Assembly: GCA_036277075.1 (NCBI GenBank)
Contig: DASUNQ010000316.1
Coordinates: 1 to 22,454, forward strand
DNA from: DASUNQ01 sp036277075
GTDB taxonomy: Bacteria > Acidobacteriota > Thermoanaerobaculia > Multivoradales > UBA5704
DNA: 22,454 bases
Reading direction: 5' to 3'
The position numbers and the translations under genes were made by a program. Under the pieces are notes generated by a model. It made no database searches, was not told the DNA's origin, and was given only the letters and a program-made list of their open reading frames with translations. Shown here in pieces: positions 17,401 through 20,483 of this stretch (positions within the stretch are counted from its first letter, which is position 1; each line of letters begins with the position of its first letter).

Positions 17401-19589
17401 AGGGCGCCCAGCACGTGGGGATGGCGACAGAGCTGTACGCCGAGGAGCCGGTCTTCCGCGCCGCGCTCGACGAGTGCGCGGAGGGGCTCGTGCCCGACCT
17501 GGGATACGACCTGCGGGGCCTTCTCTACCCGCCCGCGGGGGCGGACCTCGCGGAGGCCGCCGGACGCCTCCGCCGCACCGAGGCGGCGCAGCCGGCCCTC
17601 TTCGCCGTCGAGTACGCCCTGGCGCGGCTCTGGCGCGCCTGGGGGATCGAGCCCCGCGGCATGCTGGGCCATTCGATCGGCGAGCTGGTGGCCGCCTGTC
17701 TCGCCGGCGTCTTCCCGCTGCCGGAAGCGCTGCGGCTGGTCGCCCTGCGCGGGCGCCTGATGGGAGAGCTGCCGGCCGGCGTCATGCTGGCGGTGCCGCT
17801 GCCGGAGGCGGAGGTCGGGGCGCTGCTCGCCGAGCACGGCGACCTCGCCCTCGCCGCGGTCAACGCGCCGGCCTCCTGTGTCGTCTCCGGCCGGGAGGAG
17901 GGGATCGCGCGGCTGGAGCGGGAGCTGGCGGCGGTCGAGACCCGCCGCCTCCACACCTCCCACGCCTTCCACTCCGCGATGATGGACCCCGTCCTCGAGC
18001 CGTTCGCGGCGGCGGTGCGCGCCGCCCGCCCCCGCCCGCCCGAGGTCCCCTTTATCTCGAACCTCACCGGCGCGTGGATCACTGCTGAGGAGGCGACCGA
18101 CCCAGCCTACTGGGCGCGCCAGATGCGGCACACCGTGCGCTTCGCCGACGGCCTCGCCACCCTCCTCGCCACCCCCGGCCGAGCGCTCCTCGAGGTGGGG
18201 CCGGGGCGGACCCTCGTCACCCTGGCTCACCAGCACCCCGACAAAGAGGCGGCCGAGGTCATCGCCGGCTCGCTCGGCCGAGCCCGAGACGCCGGCTCGG
18301 ACCTGGAGTCGGCGCTGAGCGCCCTGGGACGGCTCTGGGCGGCGGGCGTGCCGGTGGACCACGCCGCCTTCTTCGCCCACGAGCGGCGCCGGCGGGTGCC
18401 GCTGCCGACCTACCCCTTCGAGCGCAAGCGCTACTGGATCGACGTCCAGCCGGCGGGGAGCGCGACGCGGGCGCGGGCGGAGGACGCGGCCGAGCCGCCG
18501 CTCGGAGCCGTGGAGGACGCCGGCGAGGCGGCGGCGCCCGCCGGCCACGTCGCGCCGCGCAACGAGCTCGAGGCGGAGATCGCCGCCGCCTTCCGCGCCC
18601 AGCTCGGGGTGGAGCGGCTGAGCGTCAACGACGACTTCTTCGAGATCGGGGGGAGCTCGCTGATGGCGGTGCAGCTCGGCGCCCGGCTGCGCGACCGGCT
18701 GGGGGTGGAGCTGTCCTCGAACCTACTGCTCGAGGCCTCGACCGTAGCCGGCCTGGCCGAGCGCATCGCCCGCGAGCGCGGCGCCGAGGGCGAGGTGCGG
18801 CCGGCCGCGCCGCCCTCGTGCCTGGTGCCGCTCCAGACCGGCGGCGGCCGGCGCTCGCTCTTTCTGGTCCACCAGGTGGGCGGCAACGTCTTCACGTTCC
18901 GCGCCCTGGCGCGCGAGCTGGGGCGCGACCAGCCGGTCTACGGGCTGCGCTCGCTCGGGCTCGAGGCGGCCGAGCGGCCGCTCGCCACGATCCCCGAGAT
19001 GGCCGAGCACTACCTGGAGCTGGTGCGCGGCGTCCAGCCGCGCGGGCCGTACCTCCTGGGCGGCGCCTCGATGGGCGGCATGGTCGCCTTCGACATGGCG
19101 CAGCGCTTGGTCGCCGCCGGCGAGGAGGTGTCCCTGCTGACTCTGATGGACACGCCGCGCATGGACCAGGTCCCGAACCGCCCGCCGACCTACGCCGAGT
19201 TCCTGGGCGCGACGGTCCAGGGGAAGGTCCCGTTGACGCGCGAGGACCTGGTCGGGCTCGAGCCGGAGGAGCAGCTCGCGCTCGTCGTCGGGCGCATGAA
19301 CGAGCCCGATCCCGAGCTCGCGGCCCGCATCCTGCGCGTGCGTATCGCCAACACCATCGCCCTCTTCGACTACACGCCGCAGCCCTATCCGGGCGCGCTC
19401 CTCTTCTTCCGCGCCGCCGAGCGGCGGCCTGTGGACGACCCCCACCCCGAGCTGCACTGGCCGCCGCTCGCCGGCGACGGCGTCGAGGTCCTCTTCGTGC
19501 CCGGCACCCACGAGTCGATGCACGAGCCGCCCAACGTCCGCGCCATCGCCCAGCGCCTGCGGCGCCGCCTGCGCGAAGCCGCGCGGTAG
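3..19589 (+). CDS. Hybrid NRPS/type I PKS megasynthase, 5' partial
   Basis: The frame is open from base 3 to a TAG at 19587-19589, giving at least 6,528 residues; the true start lies left of the window, because the first codons already encode the C-terminal half of a condensation domain. Domain order is (C)-A-PCP, four more C-A-PCP modules, KS-AT-ACP and TE. Five PCPs carry GGHSL and the ACP carries GGSSL, the phosphopantetheine attachment motifs. All visible C domains keep HHxxxD. This is a cytoplasmic assembly line: each A domain loads an amino or carboxylic acid as acyl-adenylate onto its PCP, C domains condense, the KS adds one malonate and the TE releases. No E, Cy, MT, KR, DH, ER or R domain was found. 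The gene is the last of its strand, ending 15 bp before a convergent operon. The product is unknown to me. A foreign-looking in-frame insert lies in the fifth A domain. Confidence 0.97.
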   Translation, partial: RPLPAALGAAAAELARREAATPFLTFLAAWKALLFRTTAQEDLVVGTPVAGRSPEETEGLIGLFVNTLALRTRVDGRLGFRALLGRVQETALAAFAHQDLPFEEIVEELAPERSLSHAPLVQVIFGLQDAATHPPELPGLAVRHFPAGHGTAKFDLALSLAEAGGGREARLDARADVYDEADLERLLAAFETLLAAALAEPDRALEELPLLSAAERRQVLVEWNDTAVVLPAEPTIPALFARQARERADAVALVWDGGSLSYGELEARSNRLARRLARLGVSAESLVGVALERSAELIVALLAIVKTGGAYLPLDPEYPRDRLAWMLEDARRGQGGLVVVTRGELAAGLPELPSRCRVVDLDREDLEKESAAPLAVPSSGDHLAYVLYTSGSTGRPKGVAVPHRAVARLVRGADYAELGPEEVFLQLAPVPFDASTLEIWGPLLNGGRLALLAPGRASLEELGGAIARHGVTTLWLTAGLFHQMVEAQLGALLGVRQLLAGGDVLAPAQVARVLAAREAAGGGGVVINGYGPTENTTFTCCHRMAAAAEVPASVPIGRPIANTRVYLLDGGLQPVPVGVAGELYAAGEGLARGYLHRPELTAERFVPDPFGDGGRLYRTGDLARWRPDGVVEFLGRLDGQVKLRGFRVEIGEVEAVLAAHPAVGQAAVALRGGATDGAEDKRLVAYVVPTEGEVGGPELVAALRSHLAQQLPDYMVPSAWVTLERLPLNANGKVDRGALPEPGPALGAETADAAPRTPLEELLVQVWEGLLAVRGVARSDSFFDLGGHSLLATRVVSRLRELLGVEVPLRALFEEPTLAGLAGRVETLLAAGESPSAPPLAPRPHGGRPLASFAQERIWFLDQMGGAEAWARAAYNVPLALDVDGPLDRPALAAALAVVVARHEVLRTSFDLAEGRLAQVVAPRLEPPLPLVDLSGLAAAAGGRADSEARRLAGEEARRHFDLARGPLLRCALLRRGPAASADRHRLLLTLHHVVADGWSLGVLLAELAELYAAALDRRPAALPPLRIQYADYAAWQRDRLAGPQLAAQLGHWLERLDGLPDGLELPADRPRPAAPDYRGARLRRHLPAGLLADLGALGRRQGTTLFMTLMAGFQALLARWSGSEDLAVGSPVAGRDRAELEGLIGLFVNTLVLRGDLSGDPRGTDLLARVREAALAAWAHQDLPFEKLVEELAPRRHLGRAPLFQVFMVLQNAPLSPPRLPGLAVRPVPPAEAEETAVKFDLALAFAASEDGLTLEAEYSRDIFEGASVARLVKHLETLLAGLAAAPELRVSELPLLSAAETRQLLVEWNDTGSALALSAAPALLHRLCAEQADRTPDAPAVLYAPAGGEAVELTYRALQRRARRLARHLRALGVGPEVRVGVALERTPELPVALLAVLEAGGAYVPLDPAYPAARLAAMVEDARAGQQGFVLLTQERLVPRIEAALGALDAPPVHLLCLDAEVDAGLAEAAEGEELLPAAVDPDNLAYLIYTSGSTGRPKGVAITHRSAAALLAWARTLFPPEDLAGVFASTSINFDLSVFELFVPLAGGGTVVLGEDALALAGSPLAARVTLVNTVPSAMAELVRLGAVPPTVRTVNLAGEPLRGALARRLYELPHVARVLNLYGPSEDTTYSTVALAPRHGEPTIGVPVTGTRAYVVDRWGRPAPAGVPGELLLGGEGLARGYLHRPDLTAERWVPDPFSGAAGARLYRTGDLARWLSEGELEFLGRIDHQVKVRGFRIEMGELEAALAAHPAVREAVVLARETPHAAGALSGEKRLVAYVVPAEGEVAGPELAAALRSHLAQQLPDYMVPSAWVTLERLPLNANGKVDRAALPEPGPAVGAATADAAPRTPLEELLAQVWEELLAVRGVSRSDSFFDLGGHSLLATRVVSRLRELLGVEVPLRALFEEPTVAGLAARVEALRAAALGTAVPPLGRRRRDGRAPASFAQERFWFLEQMEGQGAVYNVPAALAMDGPLEVPALAAALAALVARHEALRTSFAEEGGRVVQIVAPELPIALPLVDLSALGAQAAGEARRLSAAAAARPFDLARGPVLRALLLRLPADGSSAAGAAPARHLLHLCLHHVACDGWSMGVLFGELAELYGAAAGSRPAALAPLPIQYADFAAWQREWLEGPALEAQLGFWRATLAELPPFLELPTDRPRPAVRGFRGGRRTALLPPALAAGAAALGRRHGTTLFMTLLAAYQTLLSRSTGSERLAVGSPVAGRTQAATEGLIGCFVNTLAHAGDLRGDPTVATLLARTREATLDALAHQELPFEGLVEALQPPRDLVHPPLFQVMLVVQNTPAPAPPPRWPGLEVAQAPAGNASAKFDLTLAFAADGSGGLWAEVEYDRDLFDPATAERLERRLALLLGGMVEQPEARLSELPFLAPAELAQVLVEWNDTAAPVPGGTAVSAFEAWARRRPAATAVESAEGALTYGALAAWADRLAADLRGLGVGRGARVAVVMEHSAARVAAVLAVHKAGGAYVSLDPADPPERLGFLLADCGAAAALSAAPIAGGRRCFLVGREGLEPAGGATPPQNARPMAAAADPEDLAYVIYTSGSTGVPKGVEVPHRGLASLVAWHLAAYGLGPGDRTTQLAGVGFDASVWELWPALASGATLVVAPAELRADPPRLVPWLAAQEISVCFLPTPVAELALAEAWPPEVRLRVLLTGGDRLRRAPDPGLPFRLVNHYGPTEYSVVATCGEVVTGSAGAPTIGGPIANTRAYVLDGAGRPVPAGIAGELHLGGNGLARGYLARPDLTAERFLPDPFGGVPGGRLYRTGDLARWRPDGTIEFLGRLDGQVKLRGFRIETGEVEAVLAAHPAVAQAAVLLRTAAGGETGSAEDKRLVAYVVPGAEWSAGPELTEALRAHLAHRLPDYMVPSAWVALAELPLTPNGKLDRTALPEPDLAAAGDAYAPPRAGMEELLAGFWTELLGAPRVGAGDDFFALGGHSLLAARLVSRLREALGVELPLRRVFERPVLADLARELEAVHGLAAAAAGAAAPPLLPRRDAADGTAPLSWAQERLWFLDQFEPGTAAYNVPAVLRLTGSLRPDALAAAFAEVERRHEVLRTTFRLAADGDRPVQAIAPPGPARSLPLVDLSGLAPAAVEAEAARLAAAEALRPFDLAAGPLTSRRLLRLGGDRHLLLLNQHHIVTDGWSLGVLIRELSALYPALLEGRPAPLPLLPVQYADYAAWQREWLAGEVMASQVAHWCERLAGAPPLLELPTDRARPPVQSFRGDWHSLVLPAELTGALAALSRRSGASLFMTLLAGFKLQLARLAGREDVSVGSPIAGRGRGETEGLIGFFLNSLVLRTDLSGALAGELSFRDLLGRVRETALQAYAHQDVPFERLLEELQPARSLSYTPLFQVFLNMLNLPRWDRWLGPELALEVAGAPTVQSKFDLTLYVVQGPAEGDGLRIDWVYNADLFDRARVVEMGRQLEALLRQAVAAPEAPVAGFSLSSEAARAVLPDPAAPLDAAWRGSVPERFAEMARRFPQRPAVADGRRAWSYRELDEAASRLANLLRAEGVERGDFVVLWSHRSAPLVLALLGTLRAGAAFVSLDPDYPAPRLLQMLALARPKAFVALAAAGPVPAEVEEWLAASGCRCRLTLPEAPQGGASDPLLALLAAASPEDPRVALGPDDPAYAAFTSGSTGVPKGILGRHGSLTHFLPWQRREFGFDESDRFSMLSGLAHDPLHRDVFTPLQLGAAIAVPDPREIGTPGYLAAWMRRERVTVTHLTPAMGQLLAGVEGTEDVPAAGVPSLRWAFLVGDVLSRRDVLRLEALAPAATCVNYYGSTETQRAVGYHVAARGAGAGGTGGMEVLPLGRGIEDAQLLVLTPGGRLAGVGELGELAMRSPHIALGYIDEPELTARRFPANPLSGDAEDRIYRTGDLGRYLPNGEAVFAGRADLQVKVRGFRVEPGEIEAVLGRHPAVREAAVVARQDGGQDAERRLVAYVVLAEPAGDGEDAPEALRLDAETTAALAGHLRARLPDYMLPAAWVRLAALPLTPNRKVDRRALPAPVAASGPAAAPPRTPLERLVVAAWEEVLERRGIGRGDHFFELGGHSLLAARVAARLSHALGTPIPVRAFFEHPTPEALARRLEELGAGAAAAGEPAADGAEPEASTAPLSFAQARLWFLEQLAPGLTAYNLPLAIGLAGPLGGRERAALAAALSAVVRRHGALRTVFDVAGGEPVQRVLPPAPLPLPLGDLAGLPPERRGAEAGRLRATEAATAFDLARGPLFRVRLLRLAAAEHQLLLTAHHIVSDAWSSSILVRELVAGYRAALAGAPPDPRAVPPLLVQYTDHARRQRAWLQGAVLEEQVAYWRQALAGAPELLELPIDRPRPALQSFRGAKLRFTVPAALVGALRVLSLRRGASLFMTLLAGLQTLLGRYSGCADVPVGTAVAGRGRVETENLIGFFVNTLVLRGDLDGDPAFAELVARTREACLEAFAHQEVPFEKLVEELQPRRNLAHSPLFQVMLTLQNVPRQAPALPGLALSPLASDVGAAKFDLTFLLFESGDDLQGQVEYNRDLFHATTIDRLVAHFGNLLAAAAADAARRLSELPLIGRHERQQLLAEWNDSAAPYPQHLCLHQLFEARAAQAPQAVAVVEAGGKWISYGELNRRANRLAHHLRALGVAPGSLVGVHLERSLAMVTAVLAVQKAGGAYVPLEVSWPAQRVHGILERHRLGHLLTESGRQAAFAELPALPALRHVVCLDAWEDGAPGGLPVGDPAPAAGPDDLAYVIFTSGSTGTPKGVVVRHRPAVNLVHWVNQTFGVGPADRLLFITALSFDLSVYDIFGVLAAGASIRLATSEEVRDAEGLVRILRREPITFWDSAPAALQQCTTYFQEPASRFDRSIDSDTPHLASPRFTGGGSPLSGGTPVPFAGLGPPALRLVFLSGDWIPVSLPDRVRAAFPRAWVIGLGGATEATVWSNVYPIGEVDPAWKSVPYGRPIENARYHVLDRRLEPCPIGVAGDLYIGGDCLSDGYADEPELTARKYLPDPFSGMPGARLYQTGDRARAFADGNLEFLGRSDTQVKVRGYRIELGEVEAALAAHPAVREAVVLTREDAVDPARVESVRDQRLVAYLIPRDGVEADAAELRRHLRARLPEYMVPAAFVWRQSWPLSATGKLDRKALPPPERPAGTGSRQDARAAVGARNGREDLEETIAAVWREVIGTEAVGRNDNFFDLGGHSLLMARVQARLGERLERSLPLVELFQHPTVAALAEHLLPDAGLVPAAAPAARERRGSAIAVIGMAGRFPGAPDLETFWDNLRAGVESIRFFGDEELLATGLDPATLADPRVVKARGAIEDPDLFDAAFFDVPPREAQLLDPQQRFFLETCWQALEDAGYSAAAHRGRVGVWAGVSESTYLHELLRDPELVATVGALQLLIANGHDYVPTRVSYKLDLRGPSVNVQTACSTSLVAVHTARLALLHGECDLALAGGASVQAREVRPYRYQEGGTYSPDGHIRAFDAAAGGMITGSGVGVVVLKRLEDALADGDRVRAVILGSASNNDGAAKVGFTAPSVEGQATAIREAQAAAGVHPDTIRYVEAHGTGTPVGDPIEIAGLTRAFRAATGRRGFCAVGTVKPNIGHLDTAAGVAGLIKTVLALEHREIPPSINFREPNPEIDFAASPFYVAARLESWSSDGAPRRAGVSSFGIGGTNAHLVLEEGPAPEPSGPARPAQLLLLSAKTPTALAAAAARLADHLEARPEWGAADLADAAFTLRLGRAELRHRRAVVCRGRAEAAAVLRGEDPVRSFTRAAAAGPTSTLFLFPGQGAQHVGMATELYAEEPVFRAALDECAEGLVPDLGYDLRGLLYPPAGADLAEAAGRLRRTEAAQPALFAVEYALARLWRAWGIEPRGMLGHSIGELVAACLAGVFPLPEALRLVALRGRLMGELPAGVMLAVPLPEAEVGALLAEHGDLALAAVNAPASCVVSGREEGIARLERELAAVETRRLHTSHAFHSAMMDPVLEPFAAAVRAARPRPPEVPFISNLTGAWITAEEATDPAYWARQMRHTVRFADGLATLLATPGRALLEVGPGRTLVTLAHQHPDKEAAEVIAGSLGRARDAGSDLESALSALGRLWAAGVPVDHAAFFAHERRRRVPLPTYPFERKRYWIDVQPAGSATRARAEDAAEPPLGAVEDAGEAAAPAGHVAPRNELEAEIAAAFRAQLGVERLSVNDDFFEIGGSSLMAVQLGARLRDRLGVELSSNLLLEASTVAGLAERIARERGAEGEVRPAAPPSCLVPLQTGGGRRSLFLVHQVGGNVFTFRALARELGRDQPVYGLRSLGLEAAERPLATIPEMAEHYLELVRGVQPRGPYLLGGASMGGMVAFDMAQRLVAAGEEVSLLTLMDTPRMDQVPNRPPTYAEFLGATVQGKVPLTREDLVGLEPEEQLALVVGRMNEPDPELAARILRVRIANTIALFDYTPQPYPGALLFFRAAERRPVDDPHPELHWPPLAGDGVEVLFVPGTHESMHEPPNVRAIAQRLRRRLREAAR
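2079..2480 (+). repeat. Internal direct repeat, copy 1 (end of A1 plus PCP1)
   Basis: This stretch encodes the last part of A1 (ELVAALRSHLAQQLPDYMVP through NGKVDR), the linker and PCP1. It aligns without gaps to 5373-5774; I count about 28 mismatches over about 400 bp, roughly 93% identity, far above that of the same regions in modules 3-5. Confidence 0.85.
2548..5775 (+). other. NRPS module 2: C2, A2 (probably Ala), PCP2
   Basis: C2 begins at FAQERIWFLDQ and has an intact HHVVADG, first His codon at 2976; it ends near 3890 before the EWNDT linker. A2 (about 3960-5520) has YTSGSTGRPKG near 4478, a YGPSEDTT variant of the YGPTE motif near 4881, YRTGDLAR and NGKVDR. Pocket residues read DLFNNALTYK. 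I recall this code assigned to alanine in cyanobacterial synthetases, so alanine is the best guess, to be confirmed by a specificity predictor. PCP2 (about 5560-5775) has its serine codon at 5661 in DLGGHSL. The C domain looks like the LCL type, consistent with no epimerisation upstream. Confidence 0.85.
5373..5774 (+). repeat. Internal direct repeat, copy 2 (end of A2 plus PCP2)
   Basis: Second copy, displaced by exactly 3,294 bp (1,098 codons), one module length. Differences cluster toward the 3' half (PCP helix region); the segment from the LPDYMVP motif to the PCP start is nearly identical to copy 1. Confidence 0.85.
5833..9015 (+). other. NRPS module 3: C3, A3 (Leu), PCP3
   Basis: C3 starts at FAQERFWFLEQ and carries HHVACDG, first His codon at 6264. 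A3 (about 7240-8750) has YTSGSTGVPKG near 7698, FDASVWEL near 7833, HYGPTEYS near 8101, YRTGDLAR and NGKLDR. The hand-read code is DAWFLGHVVK, one residue away from the well-known leucine code DAWFLGNVVK, so leucine is a fairly firm prediction. PCP3 (about 8785-9015) has ALGGHSL with the serine codon at 8886. Nothing in the module suggests tailoring of the residue. Confidence 0.87.
9070..12360 (+). other. NRPS module 4: C4, A4 (Lys2-like, aminoadipate), PCP4
   Basis: C4 starts at SWAQERLWFLDQ and has an intact HHIVTDG, first His codon at 9486. The C-A linker lacks the WNDT signature seen in the other modules and instead reads LPDPAAPLDAAW. A4 (about 10490-12105) differs from its siblings: AHDPLHRDVFTPL from 11115, GTPGYLAAWM, VTHLTPAMGQLL and YYGSTETQRAV are all hallmarks of Lys2-type alpha-aminoadipate reductases as I remember them. 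With Asp235 taken from HDP, the pocket reads DPRHFVYRAK; the Lys2 aminoadipate code I recall is DPRHFVMRAK. The A10 motif is NRKVDR, with the glycine replaced but the lysine kept. PCP4 has its serine codon at 12240. No reductase domain follows; the chain continues into module 5. L-2-aminoadipate is the predicted substrate. Confidence 0.83.
14650..14674. repeat. Perfect 11-bp inverted repeat, 3-nt loop
   Basis: CCTCCCCCCGT (14650-14660) and ACGGGGGGAGG (14664-14674) are exact reverse complements separated by TTC. It would form a very stable hairpin in DNA or mRNA. It sits inside coding sequence in the A5 insert and has no U-tract, so it is not read as a terminator. Confidence 0.9.
14675..14717. 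repeat. Nested inverted repeat adjoining the first hairpin
   Basis: An outer arm pair AAGTCC (14675-14680) / GGACTT (14712-14717) encloses a perfect 6-bp hairpin CCGGCG (14686-14691) - GAA - CGCCGG (14695-14700). It begins immediately after the 11-bp hairpin, so the two make a compound structured element within the insert. Confidence 0.75.
15805..18780 (+). other. PKS module: KS, malonyl-type AT, ACP; no reductive domains
   Basis: The KS (about 15805-17085) starts at IAVIGMAGRFPGA and has the active-site TACSTS (Cys codon 16317), EAHGTGTPVGDP (His codon 16725) and KPNIGHLD (His codon 16845), so it appears catalytically complete. The AT (about 17385-18350) has FPGQGAQHVGM, nucleophile motif GHSIGE (Ser codon 17673) and HAFH (17961-17972), the motif associated with malonyl-CoA rather than methylmalonyl-CoA. 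The post-AT linker PTYPFERKRYW (from about 18411) leads directly to an ACP (about 18555-18780) with GGSSL, phosphopantetheine serine codon 18657. No KR, DH, ER or methyltransferase fits between AT and ACP. The module should accept the peptidyl chain from PCP5, add one C2 unit and leave a beta-keto thioester. Confidence 0.93.
18820..19586 (+). other. Type I thioesterase (TE) domain, chain release
   Basis: This is the C-terminal alpha/beta-hydrolase domain of the megasynthase. The nucleophile elbow is GASMGG (Ser codon 19068), the acid is probably the Asp of LMDTPR (codon 19149) and the base the His of PGTHESMHEPP (codon 19509), giving a complete Ser-Asp-His triad. The start LFLVHQVGGNVFTFRALA matches the oxyanion-loop region of NRPS thioesterases. 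It would take the finished chain from the ACP and either hydrolyse it or cyclise it; the sequence alone does not decide between these. Confidence 0.92.
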
Positions 19590-19604
19590 GCGCGCGCCGG
19601 CCGC

Positions 19605-20483
19605 TCACCCGCCCCAGCGGCGGTGCATCCAGAGCCACATCTCCGGGTGCTGGCGGATCTGCTCCTCGGCGACAGCGAGGTAGCGGCGGGTGAGCGCGGC
19701 GACGGCGCCCTCGCCCTCGCCTTCCGGAAAGATCGCGGGCCGGACGACGAAGCGGTAACGGCCGCTCGGGGCGGGGATGACCGCCACCGGGACGACCGGC
19801 GCGCCGGTGCGCAGCGAGAGCCGCGCCAGGACCGGGGTCGTCCGCGCCGGGCGGCCGAAGAAGGGGACCTCGATCCCTTCGCGCGGCTGCACCCGCTGGT
19901 CGATCAGGATGCCGATCCGCCCGCCGGCGCGCAGCACCTCGAGCATCCGCCGCGCGGCGCCGCGCTTGGGGACGCCGACGCCGTGCCAGCGCTCGCGGAG
20001 GGCGCGCAGCTCGCGGTCGAGCCACGGGTTGTCGGGAGGGCGGAAGACGATGTGGAACGGCCCGCGCCAGCGCCCGACGACCGGCGGCACCATCTCCCAG
20101 AAGCCGATGTGCGGGGAGAGGATGAAGACGCCGCGGCCGGCCGCCTCCGCGACCTCCAGGTGCTCCCAGCCCTCGAGGGTGACGCGCTCGCGGAGGTCCG
20201 CGTCGCCGAAGCGGGTCGAGGAGATGGCGTCGCAGAGGGCGGAGCCGAAGTGCCGGAAGCAGGCGGCGGCGATGCGGCGGCGCGCCGCCTCGGGCAGCTC
20301 GGGGAGGGCGAGCGCGAGGTTCTGCCGCGCCACCTCGCGGTGGCGGCGGTCGAGGCGGTGGGCGATGGCTCCGACCGCCCGTCCGGCGCGGCGGGCCGTC
20401 GCGTGCGGCAGGGCGCGGAGCGTGCCGCGGAGCGCCAGGTAGAGCCCGTACTCGACGCGGTGGCGGATGGGGCGGTGCTTCAC
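19605..20483 (-). CDS. lpxL: LpxL/HtrB-family lipid A acyltransferase
   Basis: The 292-residue product matches the length and motifs of the lysophospholipid acyltransferase family that adds secondary fatty acyl chains to lipid A at the inner membrane. The catalytic HX4E is visible as HIGFWE (codons 20111 down to 20094). Other family-like segments are the N-terminal hydrophobic EYGLYLALRG, the Q/N-rich AxQNLALALPE, IGILIDQRV, VPFFGRPARTTP and MWLWMHRRW at the C-terminus. I chose GTG at 20481-20483 because it overlaps the upstream stop as GTGA and has GGAAG nine bases upstream; an in-frame GTG at 20513 would add ten residues. It is the last gene of a three-gene minus-strand operon and ends at a TGA (19605-19607), 15 bp from the convergent synthetase. 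LpxM or another member of the family is possible; the acyl chain used cannot be read from sequence. Confidence 0.88.
   Translation of the reverse strand: MKHRPIRHRVEYGLYLALRGTLRALPHATARRAGRAVGAIAHRLDRRHREVARQNLALALPELPEAARRRIAAACFRHFGSALCDAISSTRFGDADLRERVTLEGWEHLEVAEAAGRGVFILSPHIGFWEMVPPVVGRWRGPFHIVFRPPDNPWLDRELRALRERWHGVGVPKRGAARRMLEVLRAGGRIGILIDQRVQPREGIEVPFFGRPARTTPVLARLSLRTGAPVVPVAVIPAPSGRYRFVVRPAIFPEGEGEGAVAALTRRYLAVAEEQIRQHPEMWLWMHRRWGG

Noticed and set aside
14571..18548. A stop-free antisense stretch of about 1,325 codons over the KS and AT domains.
   Set aside because: Same GC artefact; the translation has no recognisable domain, while the sense strand has complete KS and AT motifs.
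3..19589. Epimerisation, heterocyclisation, methyltransferase or terminal reductase domains.
   Set aside because: I looked between each A and PCP and after each PCP; spacing is too short and no motif is present. The Lys2-like A4 is followed by PCP4 and C5, not a reductase.
19580..19594. Short inverted repeat CGCGC/GCGCG around the synthetase stop codon, considered as a terminator.
   Set aside because: Only a 5-bp stem in GC-rich DNA with no T-tract on either strand; expected by chance.
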